Source: Paenibacillus elgii NBRC 100335
GTDB taxonomy: Bacteria > Bacillota > Bacilli > Paenibacillales > NBRC-103111
Assembly (NCBI RefSeq): GCF_004000865.1
Contig: NZ_BIMB01000015.1
Span: forward strand, 1 to 64,000
Length of the DNA stretch: 64,000 bases
Direction of reading: 5' to 3'
A program made the translations under genes and the position numbers. A model generated the notes under the pieces. That model made no database searches. It was not told where the DNA came from and was given only the letters and a program-made list of their open reading frames with translations. Shown here in pieces: positions 17,349-25,604 of this stretch. Within the stretch, counting starts at the first letter, position 1, and each line of letters starts with the position of its first letter.

Positions 17349-19601
17349 ATGTCGCTAAGTAACTACATTATCGAATCCAAGTCGTTTTGTGACGATGCGG
17401 GGATGAATCCGAAAGAGATTCCGTTTCCCAAAGTCGTGATGACGCCGAATGAGCTGGAGGACAAGCGTCAGGACTATGAGGAAATCTTGTCCGTCGTCCA
17501 GTTTTTTGGCAACAAGATTTTGGATTCGATGAAGGGCACGCCGATCTTGTTGTCGGTTGCCGACGCACGGGGGTTCATCCTGCATATGATGGGGGATGAA
17601 ACCATCAAGAACATGATCAATCAGCTCGGCATCCGCACCGGCATTCAATTCTCCGAGGAAGTCATGGGCACCAATGTGGTGAACCTTTCTTTGAAGCACA
17701 GCGGCTACGCCATCCAATTGATCGGCCCCGATCATTACCACGAATACCTGCATCAAACCGCCTGCTACGCCGTAGCTTTTCATTATACCGATGCCAACAA
17801 TCTGCTAGGAAGCCTCATCATTATGACGGCTATCGAATACCAGAATCCGCTGATGGTCACCATGCTGTCCACCACCGTGGATTCGATCGAGAGGGAGCTG
17901 ATGCTTCGCAAGCAGAACCGCAAGCTGGACATTATGAATCAAATTCTGATGGACAACACGCGCAACGGCATTATTATCACCGATAAAGAGGGGGAAATTA
18001 CGGATTTTAATCACTTTGCTCAAGATCTTACAGGTCTGTCCAAAGAGCAAACGCTGGGGAGGTCGGTGCTGTTTCTTGAACCCATGGGGCAATACATCTA
18101 CGATGTGATCCGCCACGGGAAAAAGTACGAAGATATTCAAATCAGCTTTGAGCGCAAGGGGAACGGGACGCGCACGGTGTGCCTGTTCGACGCGTTCCCG
18201 ATCTACGATGAGTACAAACGGCTTATCGGCGCCTTCGGCCAGTTCCGTAACATTACGGACCGGTATGAGGCGGAGGAGAAATACAATTATTTGGCCAATC
18301 ACGACGATCTGACCAAGCTGCCCAACCGCAGGTATTACAAGCAAGTGCTTGTCCCTCTGCTGGAGCGGGCGAAGCGGGGGCTGCATCCGTCCGGCATTGC
18401 CATTATGTATCTGGATCTCGACCGCTTCAAGCTGGTCAACGACACGTTGGGGCACTCCAACGGAGATCTGCTGCTCAAGCAAATTGCCGAGCGGCTGACG
18501 AGCAGCCTCGAGGCGACGGATCTGGTTGCGCGCATGGGCGGCGACGAATTTATGTTTCTGTTTCCGATCGTGACGGACGAGCAGCAGGTCGTCCATCGTG
18601 CCGAGCGCATACTAAGCCTGTTCCAGCATCCGTTCAACATGAACGGGTACGAGTTTCATATTACGGCCAGCATCGGCATCGCGTTCTACCCGGACGACGG
18701 TCTCGACATCGAGATGCTGATGATTCATGCGGATACGGCGATGTACCGGGCGAAGCAGCGCGGCAAAAATCAATATGTCATTTATTCCGACGACATGCAG
18801 ACGAAGTCCCACGAGAAAATCAAGATGGAAACGTCGCTGCGTCGCGCGATCGACAATAACGAATTCGTGCTGTATTACCAGCCGCAAATCGATATCAAAA
18901 GCGGAGATATCAAGGGCGCCGAGGCGCTGATTCGCTGGATGCACCCCGAGCGCGGGCTTGTGTCTCCCTATGAATTCATTCCGTTAGCGGAAGAAACCGG
19001 ACTTATTATCCAGATGGATCAATGGGTGCTGCGCACCGCTTGCATGCAGAACAAGAGCTGGCAGGAAAAAGGACTGCCGCCGATGCGCGTCGCCGTGAAC
19101 TTGTCCTCCCAGCAATTTTCCAAAGAATATTTGGCCGAGACGGTCAAAGCCATTTTGGAGGAGACCGGGCTTGAGCCGAAATTCCTTGAGCTGGAAATTA
19201 CCGAAACGATGACGATGGATGTGGAGCATACGATTCCGACGCTGCGCCAGCTGCATGGTCTCGGAGTCCAGATCAGTATCGACGATTTCGGAACGGGGTA
19301 CAGCTCGCTCAATTATTTGAAAAAGTTTTCGATCGACCGCCTGAAGATCGATCAGTCGTTCGTGCGGGATATTATGACGAATTCCCACGATTCGGACATC
19401 GTCGGTACCATCATCGCGATGGCGCACAATCTGGGGCTGGAGGTTATTGCGGAAGGCGTCGAAGAGAAAGACCAGCTCCGTTTCCTGCAGTACCAAAAAT
19501 GCAACGAAGTGCAAGGATACTACTTCAGCGAGCCGATCCCGGCAGAGAAGTTCGAGCTGTATTTTCAGGAGCTGCAGGAAAAGGTCAAAAGAAAATATTG
19601 A
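17349..19601 (+). CDS. GAF-PAS-GGDEF-EAL cyclic-di-GMP enzyme
   Basis: A 750-residue cytoplasmic protein. Residues about 60-185 look like the GAF sensor of AcoR/DhaR-type activators (GIQFSEEVMGTNVV, then HYTDANNLLGSL and a final DSIERELMLR helix). A PAS domain follows (about 195-305). The GGDEF domain (about 312-480) keeps the active motif MGGDEF at 396-401 and DLDRFK, so diguanylate cyclase activity is plausible. The EAL domain (about 495-740) keeps EALIRW, NLSSQQF, LEITET, and DDFGTGYSS, so phosphodiesterase activity is plausible too. Thus it may make or degrade c-di-GMP depending on the GAF/PAS signal. The start at 17349 follows a purine-rich GAGGGTGGGGG stretch; no membrane segment is present. 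The TPP-enzyme gene begins 24 bases after its stop, so read-through is possible. Confidence 0.9.
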   Translation: MSLSNYIIESKSFCDDAGMNPKEIPFPKVVMTPNELEDKRQDYEEILSVVQFFGNKILDSMKGTPILLSVADARGFILHMMGDETIKNMINQLGIRTGIQFSEEVMGTNVVNLSLKHSGYAIQLIGPDHYHEYLHQTACYAVAFHYTDANNLLGSLIIMTAIEYQNPLMVTMLSTTVDSIERELMLRKQNRKLDIMNQILMDNTRNGIIITDKEGEITDFNHFAQDLTGLSKEQTLGRSVLFLEPMGQYIYDVIRHGKKYEDIQISFERKGNGTRTVCLFDAFPIYDEYKRLIGAFGQFRNITDRYEAEEKYNYLANHDDLTKLPNRRYYKQVLVPLLERAKRGLHPSGIAIMYLDLDRFKLVNDTLGHSNGDLLLKQIAERLTSSLEATDLVARMGGDEFMFLFPIVTDEQQVVHRAERILSLFQHPFNMNGYEFHITASIGIAFYPDDGLDIEMLMIHADTAMYRAKQRGKNQYVIYSDDMQTKSHEKIKMETSLRRAIDNNEFVLYYQPQIDIKSGDIKGAEALIRWMHPERGLVSPYEFIPLAEETGLIIQMDQWVLRTACMQNKSWQEKGLPPMRVAVNLSSQQFSKEYLAETVKAILEETGLEPKFLELEITETMTMDVEHTIPTLRQLHGLGVQISIDDFGTGYSSLNYLKKFSIDRLKIDQSFVRDIMTNSHDSDIVGTIIAMAHNLGLEVIAEGVEEKDQLRFLQYQKCNEVQGYYFSEPIPAEKFELYFQELQEKVKRKY

Positions 19602-19625
19602 TGCTTTCAAAAAAAGGGGATCATC

Positions 19626-21272
19626 ATGAAAACTGTGGCTCAATTATTAGTGGAGCATTTGATTCGATGGGGCGTTACCCATGTATTCGGCATCCCAGGA
19701 AAGCCGGTGACGCCTCTGGTCATGGAGATGGACCGGCAGGGCATCGCCTTCGTGCTGAGCAAGCATGAAGGCGGCGCAGGGTTCGCAGCGGCGGGGTACG
19801 CCTTCGAAGGCGGGCGGCTTGGCGCAGCGCTGAGCACGGCGGGGCCGGGCGGCATCAACATGCTGACCGCCGCGGGACAAGCGAAGGCGACGGGCGTTCC
19901 CGTCCTGTTCTTGACCGGGCAGCCGCCGATCAAAGAGATCGGCAAGGTGCTCGGGCAGGACAGCACGCTGTTCGGCACCGACCTCGTCAAGATGTTCGAG
20001 CCGGTGACGAAATTCAGCGCGCGCATCGAGCGCGGCGAACTGCTGGAGACGTACCTGCGCCATGCGATCGAACAAGCCTGCACCGGGGTGAAAGGCCCCG
20101 TCCATCTCTCCATCCCCTTGGACGTTCTGACAGAGGAAGTCCGACCTTTTCAAATTCCGCTGCCGACGCATTATCCGGCCGTTCTTTCCGCTAATCTCGA
20201 TCAAGTGATCGAATGGCTTGATGCGGCAAGGCGTCCGGTGCTGTTCGTGGGCGGCGGCGTGCACGCTTGCCGGGTCTACGAAGAGCTCCGGCAGCTGGCC
20301 GAACGATGGAGCATTCCCGTGATGACGATGCCGGGAGGCAAGGGCGCGTTCGTATCCGGGCATCCGCTGTCGCTCGGACCGTTCGGTCTTGGCGGCAACG
20401 AGACGTCCAAAGCCTATATGGGCGAAGGTGTCGACGTGATGATGGTCGTGGGCAGCCAGCTCAGCGACTTGGAGCTGCCCGGACTGACGCCGGACATGTA
20501 CCCGCAGCGGATGATCCATTTCGACTACGAGCCGACGTTTATCGGCAAAGCGGTGCCCGTGCCGGTGCTCCCGGTGCTTGGCGACTTGAAGCGCAATCTT
20601 CAGGAGCTGCTACGGTTGACGGATGGCCGTCGGGTAGAGCTTACAAGCGCGTATGCCGAGGCTGCGGCCGCATCGGAACCGGCCGCCGAAGCGGAGGAGC
20701 CGACGGAGAGCCGGTGGCTGACCGGACGGCAGACGATGCGCGTCCTGCGGTCGGCGCTGCCGAAGGAGGCTGTGGTGTACGGCGATGCGGGCAGCCATTC
20801 CTTTTATGCGGTGAAGCACTTGGATATCGAGGTGCCCGGGACGTTCTACTTCGAAGAAGTGTATGCGACGATGGGCCGCGCCATCGGATATGCCGTCGGC
20901 GCCCAGCTTGCGGAGCCGGACAAAACGATCGTCTGCCTGACCGGGGACGGATGCCTGTTCATGAACGGCACGGAAATCTCGACGGCGGTGAATGCCGGCG
21001 CTCCGGTCATTTTCGTTGTGATGAATAACAGCAGTCTGGATATGGTGGAAAAAGGGATGGCCCGGCATCTGGGCCGTGCGATCGGGACGAATTACACGGT
21101 GCCGGTGCACGCCGCCAAGTTCGGGGAAGCGATGGGAGCGGAAGCGTTCCGCTGCTCGACCGAAGCCGAGCTGTATGCTGCGGTGACGCAGGCGCTGGCG
21201 ATGCGACGTACGGCCGTGATCGAAGTGATGGCCGATCCGCTGGAAATTCCGCCGACGATGGCGCGCGGGTAA
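19626..21272 (+). CDS. Thiamine-pyrophosphate-dependent enzyme, acetolactate-synthase-like
   Basis: A 548-residue member of the three-domain TPP enzyme family (acetolactate synthase, benzoylformate and oxalyl-CoA decarboxylase). The N-terminal pyrimidine-binding domain has the catalytic glutamate in SKHEGGAGFAAAGYA; the middle domain has LFVGGGVHA; the C-terminal domain has the TPP/metal motif GDGCLFMNG ending in VVMNNSS. The exact reaction cannot be deduced: the VVMNN ending and the short active-site loop differ from true acetolactate synthase, and there is no regulatory subunit gene. AAGGGG lies before the ATG. The next gene (carboxymuconolactone-decarboxylase-like) is 39 bases downstream and likely in the same operon, pointing to catabolism of a keto acid or aromatic-derived acid. 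Confidence 0.85.
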   Translation: MKTVAQLLVEHLIRWGVTHVFGIPGKPVTPLVMEMDRQGIAFVLSKHEGGAGFAAAGYAFEGGRLGAALSTAGPGGINMLTAAGQAKATGVPVLFLTGQPPIKEIGKVLGQDSTLFGTDLVKMFEPVTKFSARIERGELLETYLRHAIEQACTGVKGPVHLSIPLDVLTEEVRPFQIPLPTHYPAVLSANLDQVIEWLDAARRPVLFVGGGVHACRVYEELRQLAERWSIPVMTMPGGKGAFVSGHPLSLGPFGLGGNETSKAYMGEGVDVMMVVGSQLSDLELPGLTPDMYPQRMIHFDYEPTFIGKAVPVPVLPVLGDLKRNLQELLRLTDGRRVELTSAYAEAAAASEPAAEAEEPTESRWLTGRQTMRVLRSALPKEAVVYGDAGSHSFYAVKHLDIEVPGTFYFEEVYATMGRAIGYAVGAQLAEPDKTIVCLTGDGCLFMNGTEISTAVNAGAPVIFVVMNNSSLDMVEKGMARHLGRAIGTNYTVPVHAAKFGEAMGAEAFRCSTEAELYAAVTQALAMRRTAVIEVMADPLEIPPTMARG

Positions 21273-21311
21273 CTGGAGAGGGTCATGAATACATAAGCAG
21301 AGGTGAGTACG

Positions 21312-21722
21312 ATGGGAAGCGAAGACCGGTTAACGAACGCCGATCGGTATGAACGGGGCATGAAGACGTTAGTGGAGATGGTCGGAGAAGAAGGAGCGCA
21401 GACGATCGGGAATATCGGTGCTTTTTTCCCGGATATGGCGCATCAGATCGTATCCTTCGGATTCGGCGATTTGTACTCGCGCAAGACGCTGGACCTGAAG
21501 CAGCGGGAGATCATTACGATCACCTCGCTCATCACGCAGGGGGCGACGGAGCAGTTGCCGTTCCATGTGCATGCGGCGCTGAACGTCGGCTTGACGCCAG
21601 AGGAAATTTTGGAGATCGTCCTGCACTGTGCAGGCTACGCCGGGTTCCCGAAAGCATGCGGAGCCTTGAATGTGGTCAGCGAAGTGTTCAAAGCACGGAA
21701 CATTACGCCGGTTACGGCGTAG
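21312..21722 (+). CDS. Carboxymuconolactone decarboxylase (CMD) family protein
   Basis: A 136-residue all-helical protein of the CMD/AhpD-like family. The region DLKQREIITITSLITQGAT and the C-terminal block HCAGYAGFPKACGAL (the CMD-type HxxxYxGxPxA pattern) are characteristic. There is no CxxC, so it is not an AhpD-type thiol peroxidase partner. True gamma-carboxymuconolactone decarboxylases act in the protocatechuate branch of aromatic degradation; many family members have other roles. The start at 21312 has AGAGGTG seven bases upstream, whereas the GTG at 21303 lies inside that site. It follows the TPP enzyme gene and ends before a bidirectional terminator. Confidence 0.85.
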   Translation: MGSEDRLTNADRYERGMKTLVEMVGEEGAQTIGNIGAFFPDMAHQIVSFGFGDLYSRKTLDLKQREIITITSLITQGATEQLPFHVHAALNVGLTPEEILEIVLHCAGYAGFPKACGALNVVSEVFKARNITPVTA

Positions 21723-21791
21723 GAACAGACGACAACGGCCCAAGTGCGTGAATTTAAAAATTGCCAATAGAATAGCCAAAACTGCAATAAG

Positions 21792-21840
21792 AAAAAGGAT
21801 TAGACCGCGAATTTTTCGCACCTAATCCTTTGGTTTTTTT
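21792..21840. terminator. Bidirectional terminator between the CMD gene and the TusA gene
   Basis: AAGGATTAG (21795-21803) pairs with CTAATCCTT (21822-21830). T runs follow on both strands (21834-21840 on plus; complement of 21792-21796 on minus), so it serves both convergent units. Confidence 0.85.
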
Positions 21841-22072
21841 ACGCCTGAATATAAAAGTTTAAATCCTGCCCGTTTTTGACAGGTTCCTGCGTGAACGTAT
21901 AGCCGTGCTTGACGACTTCTTCCGGGATGTTGCGGAAAGCCGCCGGACAGTCGACAATGACATGAAGCAGCTGCCCCTTCGTCATGTCCCGTAAGGTTTC
22001 CAGCGTATAAATAACAGGGTATGGACAAGATTCCCCTCGAAGATCCAACGTGAAATCAACTTCAACCGACAT
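21839..22072 (-). CDS. TusA-family sulfur carrier protein
   Basis: A 77-residue protein of the TusA/SirA family. The hallmark CPxP motif is present in LDLRGESCPYPVIYTLETL, with the cysteine carrying persulfide sulfur; the C-terminal half has the usual alpha-beta fold. TusA proteins relay sulfur in tRNA thiolation or in sulfur assimilation. Here the gene overlaps the end of a YeeE/YedE-family transporter gene by eleven bases, so it is the TsuB-like partner that accepts thiosulfate-derived sulfur inside the cell. The start at 22072 is the first ATG with AAGGGG upstream. Composition is lower in GC than the flanking regions. Confidence 0.88.
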   Translation of the reverse strand: MSVEVDFTLDLRGESCPYPVIYTLETLRDMTKGQLLHVIVDCPAAFRNIPEEVVKHGYTFTQEPVKNGQDLNFYIQA

Positions 22073-23270
22073 TTTTGTAGTCCCCTTTCTTGAATCCAAC
22101 GCCGAAGCGGTAGTTTTTTTGCCAGTATACGGCCACGGCATATCCGATTCCCAGCAAGATCAAGGTCAACAGCAGCGCGCCGACCGGCCCCATGATCGTG
22201 AGCAGATTGATTTTGGCGCCGCTTTGCACGAGCGCGTTATAGACACCGAGATGATCCCAAGCATAGGCGAGGGCCGTGGCCCCGATAATGTTGCCAATAA
22301 ATACGGGTAAGAACACGACTTGTCCTTCCATCAGCCGGTACATCATGCCTGTCTCGCAGCCGCCAGCCAGTACGATGCCGATGCCGAACAGCACGCCGCC
22401 GATAAATGTGCTTGGCGCGGCGATCTTGGTAATCGGGTCCAAGCCGTAAATCAGAATGATTAGCAGTGTCGCCACGGAACTAATTGCCATGCCGACCGTG
22501 ATTGCTTTCGTCATGGTGGCCCGCCCGCTGATCCATAAATCGCGGAACGCAGATGTAAAACAAATTTGCCCTCTTTCAATCAAAATACCGAATGCGGCCC
22601 CGAATAAAGCGGCTACGCCCAACATCGTGCGGCCCGAGATAAAAAAGTAAACGATAAGACCTGCATATAACAATGCAATAACGGTCCCTGCAATAGGTTG
22701 AATTTTTCTGGCTTTGGCAGCGCTTTGGGCTATATTGCCCTTTTGCAGGGCAGGCTTGCCTTTCCACCATCTTGTATTGACGATTTTAACGCCCGCGTAA
22801 GTGCCGATTGCGGTGGCGATCATAAATATCCAAGCATGAAATGAAAACTGAGGTACACCAGTGAAAAGGGCAGCCAGATTGCAGCCTAGCGCCAAACGGG
22901 CGCCGACACCCGCGATGAATCCGCCAATCAGCCCTTGCAGCAAGCGTCGCTTTTGCTTCGGAACTCTTACCTTAAAATTATTGCTGAGCAAAATCATAAT
23001 CAAGGCGCCGATGAACATGCCCCACACGATCCAGCCGTCTGTTCTGCTGAAGGTCGTTCCGTCCATGCGAATCAAGCCGTAATAGGCCCAATTGGAAACA
23101 TCCACGCCGAAAAGCTGTAAAACGTGCCCTCCCAAACGAGTGAATTCGCCGGTTACGGCCCATACGGTTCCGGTAATTCCGAAGTAGAGTGCGCTCAGAA
23201 GACCTGCGATTCCCATCGCGGCATAGGGGCTCCAGTAATTGTTGAGCAATTTGCCTAACATGTGTTTCAT
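22062..23270 (-). CDS. YeeE/YedE-family sulfur transporter (thiosulfate uptake, TsuA-like)
   Basis: A 402-residue membrane protein with about ten hydrophobic segments. Conserved cysteine motifs of the family are present: GARLALGCNLAALFTGV, ERGQICFTSAFRD and LAGGCETGMMYR; in thiosulfate transporters such cysteines line the pathway and handle the sulfur anion. The gene is followed by an overlapping TusA gene, the standard TsuA-TsuB arrangement, so thiosulfate or a similar sulfur compound is the likely substrate. AAGGGAT lies before the ATG at 23270. No binding site of a sulfur regulator was identified in the 300 bases upstream. Confidence 0.88.
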   Translation of the reverse strand: MKHMLGKLLNNYWSPYAAMGIAGLLSALYFGITGTVWAVTGEFTRLGGHVLQLFGVDVSNWAYYGLIRMDGTTFSRTDGWIVWGMFIGALIMILLSNNFKVRVPKQKRRLLQGLIGGFIAGVGARLALGCNLAALFTGVPQFSFHAWIFMIATAIGTYAGVKIVNTRWWKGKPALQKGNIAQSAAKARKIQPIAGTVIALLYAGLIVYFFISGRTMLGVAALFGAAFGILIERGQICFTSAFRDLWISGRATMTKAITVGMAISSVATLLIILIYGLDPITKIAAPSTFIGGVLFGIGIVLAGGCETGMMYRLMEGQVVFLPVFIGNIIGATALAYAWDHLGVYNALVQSGAKINLLTIMGPVGALLLTLILLGIGYAVAVYWQKNYRFGVGFKKGDYKNVG

Positions 23271-23569
23271 TTTTCATATCCCTTCAATCTGTCAAAATGC
23301 AATCCTGATCGGTTTAATGCAGCAACACACTTCTCATATATACGTGGAGTGAAAATGCTATCCTCCATTTTACTACAATCGGCGTCAGTTGTGGGTGATA
23401 CGATTCATATAGAAAGAAACCGTGTGTGCTATAAGCTGCTCATTGATGTGTAGGATGCGGGGTAAAGAGGAGGAAGGGGCTTTTTTTGCATACCTAAAAC
23501 ACCGCCAACATAGGGTGTGCGGAGAAAATAGATGGCTCTACAAGCCGTATGGAAGGTTATGCAGGTATG
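23271..23569. other. Intergenic region upstream of the sulfur transporter gene
   Basis: About 300 bases between the transporter start and the end of the XRE gene, both on the minus strand. It is AT-rich near 23280-23450. No convincing ORF, riboswitch or terminator was seen; it should contain the transporter promoter. Confidence 0.4.
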
Positions 23570-23797
23570 TTATTTATCGGCCGCGTCTTCTTTCTCGTTT
23601 ACCGAGACAACAAGTTGGTCTACGGTAATATCCAAGGCTTCGCAAATTTGCTCTAACGTGCGAATATAAACTCTGTCTACGGAATTAGAACAGAGATGGT
23701 TGATGGTTGCAATTCGCATATTCATTGAGAGAGCAAACTGCCGTTGTGAAATACCGCGTTCTGCTAATATATCTCGTAATCTAATGTGAATCTTCAT
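23570..23797 (-). CDS. XRE-family helix-turn-helix regulator
   Basis: A 75-residue protein that is almost entirely a Cro/C1-type domain: LRDILAERGISQRQFALSMN, a recognition region IATINHLCSNSV and a closing ICEALDITVDQLV. Such small XRE proteins repress divergent genes. The start at 23797 has GGAGGAG upstream; a longer frame to 23854 lacks a site. The divergent intergenic region holds a perfect ACTCTTAAGAGT palindrome and further CTTAA repeats, which are the likely operators. The 28- and 80-codon ORFs transcribed away from it are its probable targets. Low GC compared with the rest of the window. Confidence 0.88.
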   Translation of the reverse strand: MKIHIRLRDILAERGISQRQFALSMNMRIATINHLCSNSVDRVYIRTLEQICEALDITVDQLVVSVNEKEDAADK

Positions 23798-23839
23798 AGC
23801 TCCTCCATTACCTTTAAGCGTAATTAAGTTTTTATTATA

Positions 23840-23940
23840 CCATAGTCTGGTCAATAATACATTGCGCTATACTCTTAAGAGTGGTATAGTTAATCGAAGG
23901 GATTGAACTCTTAACGGTTTAATCGCTTAAGGGTAGTATT
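23840..23940. promoter_or_regulatory. XRE divergent promoter region with CTTAA operator repeats
   Basis: Contains an extended -10 TGGTATAAT on the minus strand (near 23833-23845), the perfect palindrome ACTCTTAAGAGT (23871-23882), a half copy ACTCTTAA (23907-23914), a third CTTAAG (23926-23931), and a plus-strand promoter TTAACG, 17 bases, TAGTAT. The repeats overlap both promoters, as expected for an autoregulated repressor. Confidence 0.5.
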
Positions 23941-23972
23941 GGTTTTATATTCTACAACGGAGGTCGCTTTTA

Positions 23973-24059
23973 ATGAATGTAACCAGCTATATTCTAGTCT
24001 CAACCGCGGGGAAAGCTTTCAGCAATCGTAGGAAGGGTGGGCGACATGGATATAAATAA
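23973..24059 (+). CDS. 28-residue ORF in the XRE-controlled unit
   Basis: An ORF of 28 codons (MNVTSYILVSTAGKAFSNRR at the start, then a basic end) with a very good GGAGGT eight bases before its ATG. It overlaps the start of the 80-residue gene by 14 bases, so it may act as a leader peptide or be a genuine small protein. No homologue can be named. The strong ribosome site is the main support. Confidence 0.4.
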   Translation: MNVTSYILVSTAGKAFSNRRKGGRHGYK

Positions 24060-24288
24060 ACTTCTCCTCGTAGACAGATTGGACGCCGAAGAACGAGAAT
24101 TAATACTGCAAATTCAAACCTACGAAGCTTGCACAATGTCTGTACTGAAGATGGCAAGCAATCAAGAGGCGTCTTTACATAGATTAGCGGTTGAAGACAT
24201 CGTTTCATGTCTTCACCGAATGAACATGGATTTGCAAACAGAGTTACTTCATGTGAGGTTAAAAAGAGCGTTGGATTCCATAATTTAA
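24046..24288 (+). CDS. Small helical hypothetical protein
   Basis: An 80-residue acidic, probably all-helical protein (MDINKLLLVDRLDAEERELI at the start) with no recognised motif. AAGGGTGG lies about six bases before ATG 24046; a GTG at 24037 is a less likely start. It lies in a low-GC patch downstream of the XRE-controlled promoter and overlaps the 28-codon ORF. The set resembles a small regulated accessory locus; a toxin-antitoxin role cannot be claimed because no toxin motif is visible. Confidence 0.55.
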   Translation: MDINKLLLVDRLDAEERELILQIQTYEACTMSVLKMASNQEASLHRLAVEDIVSCLHRMNMDLQTELLHVRLKRALDSII

Positions 24289-24366
24289 TTAAGATGTCTT
24301 GAAGTACGTCTGACTAATTGTCAGCCACATGGATCGCTTCAAGCGCAGTGATCAAGAAAAAAATTC

Positions 24367-24401
24367 TTGACAACAAATTAGTTAGGTGCCATACTATATT
24401 C
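24367..24401 (+). promoter_or_regulatory. Promoter and MarR operator in front of the marR-type gene
   Basis: TTGACA (24367-24372) and a TACTAT/ATACTA -10 (about 24391-24397) overlap AGTTAGGTGCCATACT, an imperfect inverted repeat that shares AGTTAGGTkCC with the operator at 25029-25050. The start codon lies four bases after the -10, so the transcript may be leaderless. Confidence 0.5.
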
Positions 24402-24992
24402 ATGGCTAACGATAACAAAGTTTGGAATCAGAATGACGCGATTCCCTCGCTTGTCCAATCGAAGCGTCAGATTGAGCGTTATGGGCTGGATGTCGACGCA
24501 CAGGCCATTCTTGTCGCTACCAGGCTATTGGCAGCAGGAACGAGGCTTGGGCATGCCTCGGAGGTCCATTTTGCAAGATTCGGTTTATCGACAGGACGGT
24601 ACCGGGTGCTGGTCGAGCTGGAGGATAGCGAGGGAGAAGCGTTGCCGTCGCAATTGGCGGAAAATTTGGGTGTTACGCGCGCTACAATGACGGGGCTGAT
24701 CGACACTCTGGAACGGGACGGACTCGTATCCCGCCGGACCAGCGCTCAAGACGGCCGCCAGAGATCGGTCATTCTGACGGAGGAAGGAGCGAGGCGGCTT
24801 CAAGCTATGGCCCCGGAGCACTTCGCGAGGCTGGAAGCGATGGTTGGCCTTCTCAGTATCGAGGAGCGCGGCGTATTTCTTGACCTGCTTGGGCGGGTAA
24901 CGCAGGGGATCTCGGCACTTACGGACGAGACGATCGAACCGAACAAACCGGCGGGGGAATCCAAGAAAAAGCAGCACAGGAGCAAAGGGTAA
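24402..24992 (+). CDS. MarR-family transcriptional regulator
   Basis: A 196-residue MarR protein. The winged helix lies at about residues 60-135: LPSQLAENLGVTRATMTGLI (recognition part) and the wing DGLVSRRTSAQDGRQRSVIL, with the DxR motif of the family. N- and C-terminal helices make the dimer interface; a basic C-terminal tail (KKKQHRSKG) is unusual. It precedes a four-helix membrane protein gene and an NmrA-type oxidoreductase gene, and related operator sequences lie in front of both transcription units, so it most likely represses itself and them. The ligand is unknown; reactive electrophiles or quinones are typical for MarR plus NmrA pairs. Confidence 0.9.
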   Translation: MANDNKVWNQNDAIPSLVQSKRQIERYGLDVDAQAILVATRLLAAGTRLGHASEVHFARFGLSTGRYRVLVELEDSEGEALPSQLAENLGVTRATMTGLIDTLERDGLVSRRTSAQDGRQRSVILTEEGARRLQAMAPEHFARLEAMVGLLSIEERGVFLDLLGRVTQGISALTDETIEPNKPAGESKKKQHRSKG

Positions 24993-25028
24993 AACGGGCT
25001 AGGTTCACTAGCCCATTTTCACCCGCAT

Positions 25029-25060
25029 ATAGTTAGGTTCCTAATTATATGTGGTATAAA
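25029..25060 (+). promoter_or_regulatory. MarR operator and promoter of the membrane-protein/NmrA unit
   Basis: ATAGTTAGGTTCCTAATTAT is an inverted repeat (arms TTAGG and CCTAA) that overlaps the expected -35, with TATAAA at 25055-25060 as -10. It shares AGTTAGGTkCC with the site before the marR gene. Confidence 0.55.
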
Positions 25061-25100
25061 TTAAGTGCGAACCACATGAGCAAAAGAAAGGAGCAAGTGC

Positions 25101-25586
25101 ATGAACAGGATGGAATCCGCGGATAAGCGGGGAGGCGCTTCTTACATCGCGTCTGCCGGTTCTCGCGCAAAAAGCTTCGTGCTATGGCGGGAAGTGGCCA
25201 TGGCCTATATCTCCCCCGCCGTCATGGCGGGAATCGGAGGATTGGTTACCGCCGACAAGGGGCTTCAAATTGCGGCGCTGACCACCATTGGCGGAGCATC
25301 GGCCTTGATCGCCTGGATGCTGGGCCTCTGGCTGCGAAGTGCGGGAGGCAAAAATCGTTGGATTGCCGGCGCGAATCGCCTGATTGTCACGGGTACTTTT
25401 ACCTTGGGCGGTATTGCCTTCGGTTTATTGGTCGCCTGGGCGACGGCATATTTGTTCGGGATCCTGCGGCCGTTTGATCCTGCGGCTTGGGTTGATCGGG
25501 TGTGGCTCGATTTTCCGATGTCCGGAGCGATAGCAAGCACGATCATGATCTGGCGCTGGCGCTCACTGCAGCCAAAAACTAATTAA
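25101..25586 (+). CDS. Four-helix membrane protein, unknown function
   Basis: A 161-residue protein with a hydrophilic N-terminus of about 35 residues and four predicted membrane helices (about 35-50, 58-78, 92-118, 135-152). No motif is recognised. AAAGGAGC seven bases before the ATG gives a good start. It is followed 18 bases later by the NmrA-type gene and preceded by a MarR-type operator, so it belongs to a MarR-controlled two-gene unit. It could be a membrane component of a stress or detoxification response; that is inference. Confidence 0.75.
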   Translation: MNRMESADKRGGASYIASAGSRAKSFVLWREVAMAYISPAVMAGIGGLVTADKGLQIAALTTIGGASALIAWMLGLWLRSAGGKNRWIAGANRLIVTGTFTLGGIAFGLLVAWATAYLFGILRPFDPAAWVDRVWLDFPMSGAIASTIMIWRWRSLQPKTN

Positions 25587-25604
25587 TCAAAGGAGAAGAT
25601 AAAG

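Noticed and set aside
23422-23628. A 68-codon plus-strand ORF at the end of the XRE gene
   Set aside because: Cys/Arg-rich sequence without ribosome site, overlapping the XRE gene on the other strand.
24318-24401. A 28-codon N-terminal extension of the MarR protein from a TTG
   Set aside because: It would place the promoter and operator inside the coding region and has no ribosome site.
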